DNA of 64,000 bases from Caenispirillum salinarum AK4 (GCF_000315795.1 NZ_ANHY01000019.1:62001-126000), one strand, 5' to 3'. Numbered from the stretch's first letter, positions 40,952 through 50,104 are shown. The notes: generated by a model from the sequence alone, not told the origin. A program made the numbers and translations.

Positions 40952-41644
40952 CTACTGGCCGGTGCGGCTGTCCATGACCAGCAGCCGCACCGCAAGCCCG
41001 ATGAAGATCACGCCGGACACCTTTCCCAGCGCCCCCGCCGCCCAGGGCAGGCGACGCAGAAGCCGCGTCATGGCGCCGCCGGCCGCCGCCACGGGCGCGA
41101 GCGTCACGAAACTGGTCAGCAGGAAGGTGCCGCCCAGGAACAGGATCTGCGCCGTCACCGGATCGGCGGTGGCGGACCGGTCGACGAACTGCGGCAGGAA
41201 GGCGACGAAGAACAGTCCCACCTTGGGGTTGAGCAGGCAGGTGACAAAGCCGTCGCGCACCACCCTGCCCTTGCGCTCGCCCCGGCCGGCGGCCTCGGCT
41301 GTGTCGGCCATGGCACCGCCAAGCGGCGACGGCCCGGTAAGCGCCTTCCAGCCCAGCCACAACAGGTAAAGCGCGCCGGCGATCCGCACCGCATCCAGAG
41401 CCACCGGTGCGGCGGCCACCAGCGCCGTCAGGCCCAGCGCGGCAAGCATCACATGCCCGGCCGCTCCAAACGTGATCCCCAGGTTGGCGGCGATGCCGCC
41501 GCGCAGGCCGCCGCGCAGGCCGTTGGCGAGCACGTACATCATGTCCGGCCCCGGCGTGACGTTCATCGCCAGGCTGGCCGCCACGAACAGCGCAAGCGTG
41601 TGCGGGGCGACGGGAAGAAGACTGTCGAGCACACAGGGCTCCAT
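40952..41644 (-). CDS. LysE/RhtB-family amino-acid exporter
   Basis: The 230-residue inner-membrane protein carries FVAASLAMNVTPGPDMMYVL, ALYLLWLGWKAL and FVTCLLNPKVGLFFVAFLPQF, the standard LysE/RhtB landmarks. Its ATG overlaps the stop codon of the universal stress gene (TGATG), so the two are translated together. The substrate is unknown. The N-terminus has an unusual cysteine (MEPCVLD). It is a paralogue of the exporter at 18818-19459. Confidence 0.88.
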   Translation of the reverse strand: MEPCVLDSLLPVAPHTLALFVAASLAMNVTPGPDMMYVLANGLRGGLRGGIAANLGITFGAAGHVMLAALGLTALVAAAPVALDAVRIAGALYLLWLGWKALTGPSPLGGAMADTAEAAGRGERKGRVVRDGFVTCLLNPKVGLFFVAFLPQFVDRSATADPVTAQILFLGGTFLLTSFVTLAPVAAAGGAMTRLLRRLPWAAGALGKVSGVIFIGLAVRLLVMDSRTGQ

Positions 41645-42510
41645 CAGTGCGACAGCAGGACGGGCAGCTTGGCATGCTCCAGAACGTGCCGCGTGACGCC
41701 GCCGATGAACAGCTGGCGCAGACGCGAGTGCGTGTAGGCGCCCATCACCAGCAGGTCGGCGCCCACCTCCTCGCTGGTCTTCAACAGCATGCTGCCCACG
41801 CTGGCGCCTTCTCCGTGGAGATGGCGGACATGCACCGGCACCTCGTGCCAGGCCAGATGCGAGACCAGGTCCTGCGGTCCGGCGCCCTCGCCGCCACGCT
41901 CCACCACCAGAAGCGTCACGGTCTTGGCCCGGGTCAGCAGCGACATCGCGCCGGCGACGGCTCGGGCGGCCTCGGCACTGCCGTTCCAGGCGATGGCGAT
42001 GTGCCCGCCGATGCCCGACGGCGTTTCGGACGGCGCCAGAAGCACGCAGCGGCCGCTTTCCATGAGCGCCGTGTGCAGGGTGACCATGGCGGAGGGTTCG
42101 CTCTCCTCGCCGCCGCGACCGACGACGATCAGGTCGGCCACGCGCCCGGCGGTGGCGACCACCTCGTCCTCGGCTCCGGTTTCCTCGCGGTATTCCGCCG
42201 ACATTTCAGGCAGGCCCGGCGGCTCCACGTTCACCGGCACGGCATAGCGGCCGCAATACTCATCGAACATGGCGCGGGTGGCCTGGGCGCGGTTTTTGCC
42301 CTCGCGCTCGGCCACCTGCATCATCTCGTCGACCATGGCGCCCGACATGGCTTCGCCCACCAGCGGCACCGACTGGGCCGGATCGGGTCGGACGTGCATG
42401 ACCTGGACGTGGGCCGACAGACCGCGGGCAACGACGAAGGCCGTCTCCATGGGCACGCGGCCGGCCTGGGCATCCCCGACGACGGCCAGGATGGTCTTGA
42501 TCCCGGGCAT
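41644..42510 (-). CDS. Universal stress protein with two Usp domains
   Basis: The 288-residue protein has two Usp domains. The second carries IGGHIAIAWNGSAEAARAV and VMGAYTHSRLRQLFIGGVTR with the end LPVLLSH. The N-terminal domain starts IKTILAVVGDAQAGRVPMET. AGGAGG precedes the ATG. It is co-transcribed with a LysE exporter and is a paralogue of the protein encoded at 32280-33116. Confidence 0.92.
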   Translation of the reverse strand: MPGIKTILAVVGDAQAGRVPMETAFVVARGLSAHVQVMHVRPDPAQSVPLVGEAMSGAMVDEMMQVAEREGKNRAQATRAMFDEYCGRYAVPVNVEPPGLPEMSAEYREETGAEDEVVATAGRVADLIVVGRGGEESEPSAMVTLHTALMESGRCVLLAPSETPSGIGGHIAIAWNGSAEAARAVAGAMSLLTRAKTVTLLVVERGGEGAGPQDLVSHLAWHEVPVHVRHLHGEGASVGSMLLKTSEEVGADLLVMGAYTHSRLRQLFIGGVTRHVLEHAKLPVLLSH

Positions 42511-42647
42511 GGTGCGATCCTCCTGCGGTTGGGGCGACGCGGCGCGCTATGAGGAACCGCCCCGCAACGGTCTGTATTCCTTGAAGTATGCCCCCTATCG
42601 CGGCACGGGAAAAGAGCCGTTCCGGATAGGCCCGGCGGACCGCGCGG

Positions 42648-44186
42648 CTATACGCCCAGCACCGCTCGTCCGGCCATCAGGGCCTCGTCCTTGGGCTGGG
42701 CGGTGTCGATGCGGGTCCAGGTGATGGTGCCGAGATCGTATTGCAACTGCTTTTCGAGGACCGAGGCCGTGGCGTCCGAGACATTGCCCTTGCGGTCCGT
42801 CACCCGTGCCCGCGCCACCTCGGGCGGGGCCTCCAGCCACAGGCCGGTGAAGGGCACGCCGGCCTCCTGCGCCACCTGTTCGATGGCGGCGCGCTCCTCC
42901 GGCCTGGCGAAGACGGCGTCGGCGACGACCGAATGCCCGGCGGCGAGCGCGCGGCGGGCGTGGTCGTAAAGAGCCTGATAGGTGCGGGCCGACATCTCAT
43001 TGCTGTAGGCGTCGGGCGGCAGGCGGTCGTAGGGATCGACGCCGGCCAGTTGCTTGCGCAGGACGTCGGTGCGGACCACCGCCGCCCCCGGCGCGGCCCC
43101 GATGAACGGCGCCAGTTCCCGGCCCATGCGGCTCTTGCCCGACCCCGAGAGCCCGCCGACCGCCAGCAGGGAGGGCGGCGGCGGATCAAGATAGTCCGAC
43201 GCGCGCCGGAACAGGCGGCGGGCCTCCTCGCGCATGGCCTCGGCGTCGGCCTCCGTCTGCTGCTGACCGGCGGCGGCGGCGGCGACGTGGGAGCGGATGG
43301 CGGCGCGCAAGCTGAGCATGAGGGGCAGCAGCGCCAGGCCCTCCACCTCCGGCCGTTTCTCGCCGTAGGCGTTCAGCGCGATGTTGGCGAGGCGCCGGTG
43401 CCCCCGGTCGTCCAGGTCCATGAGCAGGAACGCCAGGTCATAGAGCGTGTCGATGACGGCGAAGGCGTCGTTGAACTCGATGGCGTCGAACAGGATGGGC
43501 GCGCCGTCGTGCAGGGCCATGTTGCGCAGGTGCAGGTCGCCGTGGCAGCGGCGGACGCAGCCCTGCTCGCGGCGCTGGTCGAGCATCGCGGCGTGGCGCT
43601 CCACAGCCTTCAGCGATGCGTCCGTCAGGGCCTCCAGTGCTTCGGCGTCGATGACGTCGGGCACGTTGGGGCGGAAGGCCTCGCGGTTGCCGAGGACGGT
43701 GGAGCGCAGCGCCTCCGCCCCGCCGAAATCCTGGCGGGGTTCGGCCTTGTCGTGCAGGTCGGCGGCCAGGTGCGCAGCCTGCTGCATGAGCTTGCGGTTC
43801 AGCCTGCCGTCCGCCGCCAAGCGGTCGAACAGGGTGGACTGATCGAAGCGCGTCATGCGGACGACGTAGTCCACGGCCTCACCGGTGCCGTTGAAGGCGA
43901 GCGTGCCGTCGGCCTCGCGGGTGATGACGTCGACGGCCTGGTAGATGCCCGGCGCGCCGACCTGGTTGACGCGCAGTTCGGTGTCGCAGGCGGCCTTGCG
44001 GTTTTCCAGCGGCGCGAAGTCCACGAAGGACAGCGTGACGGCCTTCTTGAGCTTGTAGACCGTGTCACTGGCCAGGAAGACGGTGGAGATATGGGTATCG
44101 ATCCGCTCCGGCTTCTGCCCGCCGTGGGTGGCGGGATCGGAGAGGAAGGCGATGACGTCGGATTGGATGTCGGGGGCGTGCGACAC
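42648..44186 (-). CDS. Aminoglycoside-phosphotransferase-like domain fused to a P-loop kinase
   Basis: The product of about 512 residues has an N-terminal APH-like kinase half (catalytic loop RRCHGDLHLRNMALHDGA and the metal-binding LFDAIEFND) and a C-terminal P-loop half with GGLSGSGKSRMGREL (Walker A) and further VVADAVFARPEERA, like gluconate/shikimate-type kinases. The fusion is known in proteobacteria, but its substrate is not. GTG at 44186 was chosen because AGGAG lies eight bases upstream; a GTG six bases earlier sits too close to that site. It lies downstream of the HEPN/MNT pair on the same strand, with a 68-base gap. Confidence 0.85.
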   Translation of the reverse strand: MSHAPDIQSDVIAFLSDPATHGGQKPERIDTHISTVFLASDTVYKLKKAVTLSFVDFAPLENRKAACDTELRVNQVGAPGIYQAVDVITREADGTLAFNGTGEAVDYVVRMTRFDQSTLFDRLAADGRLNRKLMQQAAHLAADLHDKAEPRQDFGGAEALRSTVLGNREAFRPNVPDVIDAEALEALTDASLKAVERHAAMLDQRREQGCVRRCHGDLHLRNMALHDGAPILFDAIEFNDAFAVIDTLYDLAFLLMDLDDRGHRRLANIALNAYGEKRPEVEGLALLPLMLSLRAAIRSHVAAAAAGQQQTEADAEAMREEARRLFRRASDYLDPPPPSLLAVGGLSGSGKSRMGRELAPFIGAAPGAAVVRTDVLRKQLAGVDPYDRLPPDAYSNEMSARTYQALYDHARRALAAGHSVVADAVFARPEERAAIEQVAQEAGVPFTGLWLEAPPEVARARVTDRKGNVSDATASVLEKQLQYDLGTITWTRIDTAQPKDEALMAGRAVLGV

Positions 44187-44254
44187 GGGCACAACTCCTG
44201 CCGGCTGGGTTTCGCTGGCGGGAGCGTAGCGCGGCCAAGGCGCAGGGGGAAGGG

Positions 44255-44734
44255 TCAGGCCGTGAAGAGACGGGGAAACCGATCCTTCACGTAGGCGCTA
44301 ATGGCGCCCTGCACCTCCAGCAGATAAGGCGTCTCTAGCAGGGAGTCGTTGATGGAATCGGCCAGCCGCCTCTCATCTTCGTCGTAGACGTGCGTGAAGT
44401 TGTTTCGCAGACCTCTCACCGTATACCACCGAGAGACGGTCAGGAGTCCCCACGCTTCCAACCGGTCCAGGGCATCGCGGGACCCTGGCGCATCCTCCAT
44501 CTCAAGGCAGGCGACAGCGTTTGGAAACAACTGCGCCCCCATGATGTCCTGCAAGCGGGAAAACCGCATGACGAAGGACTCGCAGATGGAAGCGGTAGAT
44601 CCACCGTCCGGATTCAGGTCCGCGGGTGATACCGGCCGCACCGGCTCGATTTCCCGAAGCGACGCCTGTAGCGCCCTCGCCGCCCTGTCAGTGGCGATGA
44701 CGGCGCGTTTCAGCCGTTCTCCATAATCGACCAT
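44255..44734 (-). CDS. HEPN (HepT-like) toxin
   Basis: The 159-residue helical protein has R110-NNFT-H115-V-Y117, an exact RX4HXY motif, which is the catalytic RNase site of HEPN toxins of the HepT family. It also contains SFVMRFSRLQDIMGAQLF, a helix found in HEPN proteins that pair with nucleotidyltransferases. Its ATG overlaps the stop of the nucleotidyltransferase gene (TAATG). In studied systems the partner enzyme adds AMP to the motif tyrosine and switches the toxin off. Sequence and context both support a toxin-antitoxin role. Confidence 0.78.
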   Translation of the reverse strand: MVDYGERLKRAVIATDRAARALQASLREIEPVRPVSPADLNPDGGSTASICESFVMRFSRLQDIMGAQLFPNAVACLEMEDAPGSRDALDRLEAWGLLTVSRWYTVRGLRNNFTHVYDEDERRLADSINDSLLETPYLLEVQGAISAYVKDRFPRLFTA

Positions 44735-45033
44735 TAGTGCAGCACCACCCCGTCGCGCTGGGCCACCTTGTCCACCGGCCGGTCGGGTTCGTCGGGCAGG
44801 TGGACGACCACGTCGATCTTCCGCTCCCCCATGCGCATCCACATGCCGGCAAGGAACTTCGCGCGTTTCATGGCCCAGCCCTCGCGGTCGGGGATGGTGA
44901 CGTGGAGGTCGATGTCGCCGCCGCGCGCGGTGTCGTCGACGCGCGAGCCGAACAGGCGCACCACCGCGTCATCGCCAAATGCCTCGCGGCTGGCTTCCAG
45001 GATGGCGCGCACCTCGTAATCGGACAGACGCAT
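44734..45033 (-). CDS. MNT (MntA-like) nucleotidyltransferase antitoxin
   Basis: The 99-residue protein has a minimal nucleotidyltransferase core: G29-S30 and D40-x-D42 in LFGSRVDDTARGGDIDLHV, with a third acidic residue D74 in GERKIDVVVHL. In MntA/HepT pairs this enzyme AMPylates the toxin tyrosine. The ATG at 45033 follows GGGAG; ATGs at 45042 and 45060 are alternatives. It overlaps the HEPN toxin gene by one base. Confidence 0.78.
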   Translation of the reverse strand: MRLSDYEVRAILEASREAFGDDAVVRLFGSRVDDTARGGDIDLHVTIPDREGWAMKRAKFLAGMWMRMGERKIDVVVHLPDEPDRPVDKVAQRDGVVLH

Positions 45034-45078
45034 GGCTCCCATATCCTCTGTCGAACCCAAGCCTCTTCCATATAACGC

Positions 45079-45115
45079 AAAACCGGCGCCCCCACCACTG
45101 GCAGGGGCGCCGGCT
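45079..45115 (-). terminator. Terminator of the RND efflux operon
   Basis: On the minus strand GCCGGCGCCCC, a 14-base loop and GGGGCGCCGG run into TTTTGCG. It lies 18 bases past the stop codon of the RND permease. Confidence 0.88.
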
Positions 45116-45132
45116 TGCGCGGTGTTCGGGCC

Positions 45133-48100
45133 CTATTCCCTGGTGGCCGCGAAGCCCTTTCCGTCGTCCCGCAGCACCACATAGATCGCAGGGATCACCA
45201 GCAGCGTCAGCGCGGTCGAGCTTGCCAGACCGAAGACCAGGCTGATGGCAAGCCCCTGGAAGATGGGGTCGGCCAGAATGAAGGCCGCGCCGATCATCGC
45301 CGCCACCGCCGTCAGGAAGATCGGCTTGAAGCGGATCGCGCCGGCCTCCAGAAGCGCATCGCGCAGGGTCAGCTCCCCGCGCTCCCGCAGGTGGCGGATG
45401 AAGTCCACCAGCAGGATGGAGTTGCGCACGATGATACCCGCCAGGGCGATGAAGCCGATCATGCTGGTCGCCGTGAAGGGCGCGCCGAACATCCAGTGGC
45501 CCAGCACGATGCCGATCAACGTCAGCGGCACCGGCACCAGGATCACCAGCGGCACCTTGAAGCTGCCGAACTGCCCCACCACCAGCAGATAGATGCCCAG
45601 GATCGCCACCGCGAAGGCGGCACCCATGTCGCGGAAGGTGACGTAGGTGATCTCCCACTCGCCGTCCCACAGCAGCGTCAACTGCCGCTGGTCCATGGGC
45701 TGGCCGTGGTAGGCGATCTCGGGCGGGCCGCCGACGGCGCTCCAGTCGGCCTCGGCGATGCGGTCCTCCACGGCGAACATGCCGTAGATGGGGGCTTCGT
45801 ATTCGCCGGCCAGGTCGGCCATGACCATTTCCACGTCGTGCCCGTCGCGGCGGAAAAGCACCTGACTGGAGGGCTCGCGGGTCAGCGTCACCACGTCGCC
45901 CAACTCTACAATCCCTTCCCGGCCGGGGATGGGGGTGGTGAGCAGGCGCTCATCCGGGGTCAGGTCGGACTTGGGCAGGCGCAGGGCGATCTCGATGGGG
46001 TCGCGCCCCTGGCCCCGGTGGGAATAGCCGACGCTCACCCCGCCGAGCAGCGCGCCGATGGTGTCGTACACGGCCTCTTCCTGGACGCCGTGATACTCCA
46101 GCGCCTCCTGATTGATGGCGATGCGCAGGCGGTCGGTGACGGCCCCGGCGCTGTCGTCCACGTCCACGATGAAGGGGACGTCGCGGAAGATCTCCTTCAC
46201 CTTGTCCGCCGCCGCGCGCCGGGTCTCGGCATCCGGACCGTAGATTTCCGCCAGCAGGGTGGACAGAACCGGCGGGCCGGGCGGAACCTCGACCACCTTG
46301 ACCACCGTGCCCTCGGGCACCGGCATGTCGGCCAGGGTCTCGCGGACCTCCAGCGCGACGGCGTGGCTTTCACGCTCGCGGTCGGCCTTGGCGGCCAGAT
46401 TGACCTGAAGGTCGCCCAGTTCCGGGCTCTCGCGCAGGTAGTAATGCCGCACCAAGCCGTTGAAGTTGAACGGCGAGGCCGTGCCGGCGTAGGCCTGGAT
46501 GTCCTTCAGTTCAGGGATGTCCGCCAGCCGTTGCGCGGCGGCCATCAGCACCCGCTCGGTATCCTCGACCGAGGATCCCTCCGGCAGGTCGACCACCACC
46601 TGAAGCTCCGACTTGTTGTCGAAGGGCAGCAGCTTGACGGTGACGTCCTTGGTGTAGAACAGCACGCAGACGCCCGCCGTCGCGATGCCCACGGCGATCA
46701 GGAACACCCACGACCGCTTGCGGCCCTTCAGCAGGGGTGCCGCCAGCTTGCGGTAGAACCGGCCCATGCCGCTGTCGGAGCCTTCATGCCCATGGCTGTC
46801 GGCGATCTGCTGCGCCCGGCCGCCGGCCAGCTTCAGCAGAAGCCAGGGCGTGATGGTCACGGCGACGAAGAAGCTGAAGATCATCGCCGCGCTGGCGTTG
46901 GCCGGGATGGGGCTCATGTACGGCCCCATGAGGCCGGAGACGAACATCATGGGCAGCAGGGCGGCCACGATGGTCAGCGTCGCGATGATGGTCGGATTGC
47001 CGACCTCGGCCACGCCCTCGATGGACTTGCGCAGGATGGAGCGATCATCGCGCATCTGCCAGTGGCGCACGATGTTCTCCACCACCACGATGGCGTCGTC
47101 CACCAGGATGCCGATGGAGAAAATCAGCGCGAACAGGCTGACGCGGTTGATGGTGTAGCCCATCAGCCAGCTTGCGAACAGCGTGAGAAGGATGGTCGTC
47201 GGGATGACGACGGCCACCACCACGCCCTCGCGCCAGCCGATGGTCAGCGTGATGAGCACGACGATGGAGACCGTCGCAAGCCCCAGGTGGAACAGCAGCT
47301 CGTCGGCCTTTTCCAGCGCCGTTTCGCCGTAGTTCCGCGTGACCTCCACCCGCACGCCCTCGGGGATGAGGTCGCCCTCCAGCCGCTCCAACTGCTCAAG
47401 GATCGAGTCCGCCACCACCACGGCGTTCGCGCCCTGGCGCTTGGCGAGGGCGATGGAGACCGCCGGGCGGGCCGACAGCCTGTCCGCGTCATCTGCCTTC
47501 ATCATCTGCCACACGCGCGCGTCGGTGGGCTTGGAGCCGACCACCACGTCGGCCACGTCCTTGAGATACACCGGCCGCCCGTCCATGGTGGTGACCAGAA
47601 GCTGGCCCACGTCCGGCACGCCCTGGAGCGTCTGCCCCGCCACCACGGGCAGGCTGGCACCCTGCTCGCGCACGCGACCGACCATGAAGGACCGGTTGGC
47701 GTTCTCCACCTTGTCCATCAGGTCCTTCAGCGTCACCCCGTAGAGCGCCAGCTTCTCCGGGTCCGGCTCGACGCGGATCTGGTCGGGCCGGCCGCCGACG
47801 ATGAAGGTGAGGCCGACGTTCTCCACCTTCATCAGTTCCGGGAGCAGGCTGTCGGCCACGTTGTAGAGCGCGTTGTCGTCCCAGCGCTCCATGGGCTGCC
47901 CGTCCTCGGCATACAGCGTCAGCACGACGATGGGCACGTCGTTGATGCCCCGGCCGACGATCAGCGGGTCGGGGATGCCGATGGGGATGTCGCCATAGTT
48001 GGCGCGGATGGTTTCATGCACCCGCAGGATCGCCACGTCCTCGTCGGTGCCCACCTCGAAGCGGGCGGTGACGGTGACGAAGTCGTCCACCGTCTGGGAA

Positions 48101-48357
48101 TAGACGTGCTTGACGTCGTCGATCCCCTTGACGATGTCCTCCAGCGGCTTGGTGACCAGTTCGGCGGCGTCCACCGCCTTCAGCCCGTTGGCCGGCACCA
48201 TGATGTCGACCATGGGCACGCTGATCTGCGGCTCCTCCTCGCGCGGCAGGACCATGAGCGCGATGATGCCCACCACCAGCGCCGCCAGCAGCAGAAGCGG
48301 CGTCAGCGGCGACTGGATGAAGCCCTTGGTGATGGTTCCCGAGATGCCCAGCTTCAT
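45133..48357 (-). CDS. RND-family efflux pump, inner-membrane permease
   Basis: The 1074-residue protein has the twofold RND plan: helix 1 near residue 13 (LTPLLLLAALVVGIIALMVL), a large periplasmic loop, a helical bundle with GILVDDAIVVVENIVRHW, a second loop, and a second bundle with GIIVRNSILLVDFIRHL. The first bundle keeps the proton-relay Asp pair region DDAIVVVEN. The family drives export of drugs, metals or lipids with the proton gradient. Its ATG overlaps the adaptor stop (ATGA). No outer-membrane channel gene is adjacent. The divergent repressor suggests induction by reactive sulfur species. Confidence 0.92.
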   Translation of the reverse strand: MKLGISGTITKGFIQSPLTPLLLLAALVVGIIALMVLPREEEPQISVPMVDIMVPANGLKAVDAAELVTKPLEDIVKGIDDVKHVYSQTVDDFVTVTARFEVGTDEDVAILRVHETIRANYGDIPIGIPDPLIVGRGINDVPIVVLTLYAEDGQPMERWDDNALYNVADSLLPELMKVENVGLTFIVGGRPDQIRVEPDPEKLALYGVTLKDLMDKVENANRSFMVGRVREQGASLPVVAGQTLQGVPDVGQLLVTTMDGRPVYLKDVADVVVGSKPTDARVWQMMKADDADRLSARPAVSIALAKRQGANAVVVADSILEQLERLEGDLIPEGVRVEVTRNYGETALEKADELLFHLGLATVSIVVLITLTIGWREGVVVAVVIPTTILLTLFASWLMGYTINRVSLFALIFSIGILVDDAIVVVENIVRHWQMRDDRSILRKSIEGVAEVGNPTIIATLTIVAALLPMMFVSGLMGPYMSPIPANASAAMIFSFFVAVTITPWLLLKLAGGRAQQIADSHGHEGSDSGMGRFYRKLAAPLLKGRKRSWVFLIAVGIATAGVCVLFYTKDVTVKLLPFDNKSELQVVVDLPEGSSVEDTERVLMAAAQRLADIPELKDIQAYAGTASPFNFNGLVRHYYLRESPELGDLQVNLAAKADRERESHAVALEVRETLADMPVPEGTVVKVVEVPPGPPVLSTLLAEIYGPDAETRRAAADKVKEIFRDVPFIVDVDDSAGAVTDRLRIAINQEALEYHGVQEEAVYDTIGALLGGVSVGYSHRGQGRDPIEIALRLPKSDLTPDERLLTTPIPGREGIVELGDVVTLTREPSSQVLFRRDGHDVEMVMADLAGEYEAPIYGMFAVEDRIAEADWSAVGGPPEIAYHGQPMDQRQLTLLWDGEWEITYVTFRDMGAAFAVAILGIYLLVVGQFGSFKVPLVILVPVPLTLIGIVLGHWMFGAPFTATSMIGFIALAGIIVRNSILLVDFIRHLRERGELTLRDALLEAGAIRFKPIFLTAVAAMIGAAFILADPIFQGLAISLVFGLASSTALTLLVIPAIYVVLRDDGKGFAATRE

Positions 48358-49340
48358 GGCGCGACCACCTCATCCCCCGGCTTCAGGCCCGAGAGGATTT
48401 CCACGCCGCCATCCACGTCGCGGCCAGGCTGGACTACGATGCGCGTTCCGTCGGCCAGCTTGGCGAAGGTCAGGCCCCACTGGGTGGTCAGGTAGTCGGC
48501 CGGCACCACGAAGGTCTGGCGCTCGCCCGTCGGCACGTAGACCAGCACGCGCTCGCCGACGAAAAAATCGCCCAGCCCGTCCACCTGCACGTCGGCGACG
48601 ACGCGCCCTTGCGTCAGGCGCGGGTAGACCTGGGTGACGGTGCCCCGGCGCAATTCGGCCTCAGCCGGGTTTTCCTCCAGCCCGCGCGGGCCGACCAGCA
48701 CCGTGTCCCCTTCATCGAGGAACCGGGCGTGGCGCTCGGGCAGTTCCATGCGCAGGATGTAGCGGTCGGCGGCGATGGTGGCGATGGTCTCGCCGGGCAT
48801 CACCACGCTGCCGCTCTGCACCGGCACGGTCAGCACGCGGCCGCCGGCGGGGGCGAGCACGGCGCCCTGGCTCGCCTGTTCCTCGATGACGGAGCGTTCG
48901 GCCTTCACCGACTCCACGTTGCGGCTGAGCACCTGGACGCGGGTGCGCGCCTCGTCCAGCCGAGCCTGGGGGATGACGCCCTGGCGGCGCAGTTGCTCGG
49001 CGCGGTTGAGGTCGGTGCGCCCTTGCGCCAGTTCGGCCTCCAGGCTGCGGATGCGGGCGTCCAGCGCCTGCATCTGAAGGGCCAGTTTCTCATCGGTGAC
49101 CACGGCCAGCTTCTCGCCGGTTTCCACCGTGTCGCCCTCGTCCACCGACAGGTCGGCGACGGTGCCGCCGATGCGGGCGCGGGCGGCCAGTTCATCGACG
49201 CTTTCCACCTGGGCGAAGACGGCCTTGCGGTCCTGGATGGTGACCGGCTCGATCACCAGCGCCTCGGCGGCGGAGGCCGGCGCGGGGGACGCCAGCCCGG
49301 CCAGAACCGCAAGCGCGGCCAGGGCGGATGTTGCTTTCAT
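48354..49340 (-). CDS. RND efflux periplasmic adaptor (membrane fusion protein)
   Basis: The product of about 328 residues has a signal peptide (MKATSALAALAVLAGLASPA and on, cleaved near PASAAE), a lipoyl/biotinyl-like half domain (ARARIGGTVADLSVDEGDTV), a helical hairpin (LDARIRSLEAELAQGRTDLN onward), the second lipoyl half (GAVLAPAGGRVLTVPVQSG) and beta-barrel segments. It links the permease to an outer-membrane channel. GAGG nine bases before the ATG at 49340 decided the start; ATG 49358 is possible. It is first in the efflux operon. Confidence 0.88.
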   Translation of the reverse strand: MKATSALAALAVLAGLASPAPASAAEALVIEPVTIQDRKAVFAQVESVDELAARARIGGTVADLSVDEGDTVETGEKLAVVTDEKLALQMQALDARIRSLEAELAQGRTDLNRAEQLRRQGVIPQARLDEARTRVQVLSRNVESVKAERSVIEEQASQGAVLAPAGGRVLTVPVQSGSVVMPGETIATIAADRYILRMELPERHARFLDEGDTVLVGPRGLEENPAEAELRRGTVTQVYPRLTQGRVVADVQVDGLGDFFVGERVLVYVPTGERQTFVVPADYLTTQWGLTFAKLADGTRIVVQPGRDVDGGVEILSGLKPGDEVVAP

Positions 49341-49414
49341 CACAAAGTGCCTCGTCATGTCGTGAGGACCGCCGCGCCCGGCTCTCCCTCCGGGCGTGAC
49401 GGCCGCAATTCCTG

Positions 49415-49446
49415 TTGACCATGATATAAGCATTCGCTAATTTAGC
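49415..49446 (+). promoter_or_regulatory. Promoter and operator of the ArsR-family repressor
   Basis: TTGACC at 49415-49420, 17 bases and TAATTT at 49438-49443. The palindrome GCTAATTTAGC (49436-49446) covers the -10. The ATG at 49451 is seven bases past the -10, so the mRNA is probably leaderless, and there is no ribosome-binding site. The region also serves the divergent efflux operon, so one operator could control both. Confidence 0.65.
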
Positions 49447-49450
49447 AACC

Positions 49451-49822
49451 ATGAATGTCGATGACTTCGCCTCCAGCGCCAAGGCGGCGGCGGCCCTGCT
49501 TCGGGCCCTGAGCAACGACCGGCGGCTGATGATCCTCTGCCAGTTGTCCACCGGCGAGAAGACGGTGGGCGCGCTGGAACCCCTTGTGGGCCTGCGCCAG
49601 TCGGCGCTGTCGCAGCATCTGGCGAAGCTGCGGCGCGAGGGGCTGGTCGGCACGCGCCGCGACGGGCAGCACATCTACTACCGCCTGGTCAGCCCGGAAG
49701 CTCTGCAGGTCATCGAGACGCTGGCCGGCCTCTACTGCCCCATGCCGGAGCAGCCAGAGCAGGAGCAGGAGCGGAGCGGCGGCGACGTCATCCCCCTCAA
49801 CCACACGGCTTCAACGAATTGA
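49451..49822 (+). CDS. ArsR-family repressor with two cysteines, BigR/SqrR (persulfide-sensor) type
   Basis: The 123-residue protein has the ArsR winged helix with recognition helix [17 protein letters not shown] and wing [12 protein letters not shown]. Cys30 ([10 protein letters not shown]) and Cys96 (LYCPMPE) are 66 residues apart, the same spacing as the two redox cysteines of BigR and SqrR, which form a tri- or tetrasulfide link and release DNA when persulfides appear. The metal-site residues of ArsR/SmtB are not obvious. It is divergent from the RND pump and followed after 17 bases by a DUF2892 gene. Confidence 0.82.
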   Translation: MNVDDFASSAKAAAALLRALSNDRRLMILCQLSTGEKTVGALEPLVGLRQSALSQHLAKLRREGLVGTRRDGQHIYYRLVSPEALQVIETLAGLYCPMPEQPEQEQERSGGDVIPLNHTASTN

Positions 49823-49839
49823 ACAGGGAGCATCCCATC

Positions 49840-50046
49840 ATGAGCATCGATCGAGTCGTCATGGCCTTTGCCGGCACCGTCATCCTGGTCACCGTCGCCG
49901 CCGCCCTTTTTGCGGGCGTGCAGTGGGCGCTGTGGATCACGGGCTTCGTCGGCCTGAACATGCTGCAGGCCGCCTTCACCGGCTTCTGCCCGCTGGCCAT
50001 CATTCTGAAGAAGATGGGTGTGAAGCCGGGCGTGGCGTTTTCGTAA
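49840..50046 (+). CDS. DUF2892 (YgaP-type) two-helix membrane protein
   Basis: The 68-residue product has two membrane helices and the family pattern [20 protein letters not shown] and [19 protein letters not shown], with the conserved Cys-Pro. In enterobacteria this domain is fused to rhodanese in YgaP, the gene regulated by the ArsR protein YgaV, so its place behind a BigR/SqrR-type regulator fits a sulfur-handling role. AGGGAG precedes the ATG at 49840. Confidence 0.82.
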   Translation: MSIDRVVMAFAGTVILVTVAAALFAGVQWALWITGFVGLNMLQAAFTGFCPLAIILKKMGVKPGVAFS

Positions 50047-50084
50047 GGGATTCCCTGCGGCAGGGCGATCCACCGCGGATGCAG

Positions 50085-50104
50085 ATTCCCGCTTTCGCGG
50101 GAAT
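50085..50104 (+). repeat. Short palindromic repeat (ATTCCC type), copy 1
   Basis: ATTCCCGCTTTCGCGGGAAT is a perfect 20-base palindrome apart from its centre, continued by GACG. It has the ATTCCC-N8-GGGAAT form of the neisserial dRS3 repeat and resembles repeats abundant in many proteobacteria. A second copy is 140 bases downstream. Confidence 0.75.

Noticed and set aside
45115..48495. 1126-codon plus-strand frame opposite the RND permease
   Set aside because: Antisense shadow of a clearly recognisable RND gene; product rich in His/Gln/Arg with no domain.
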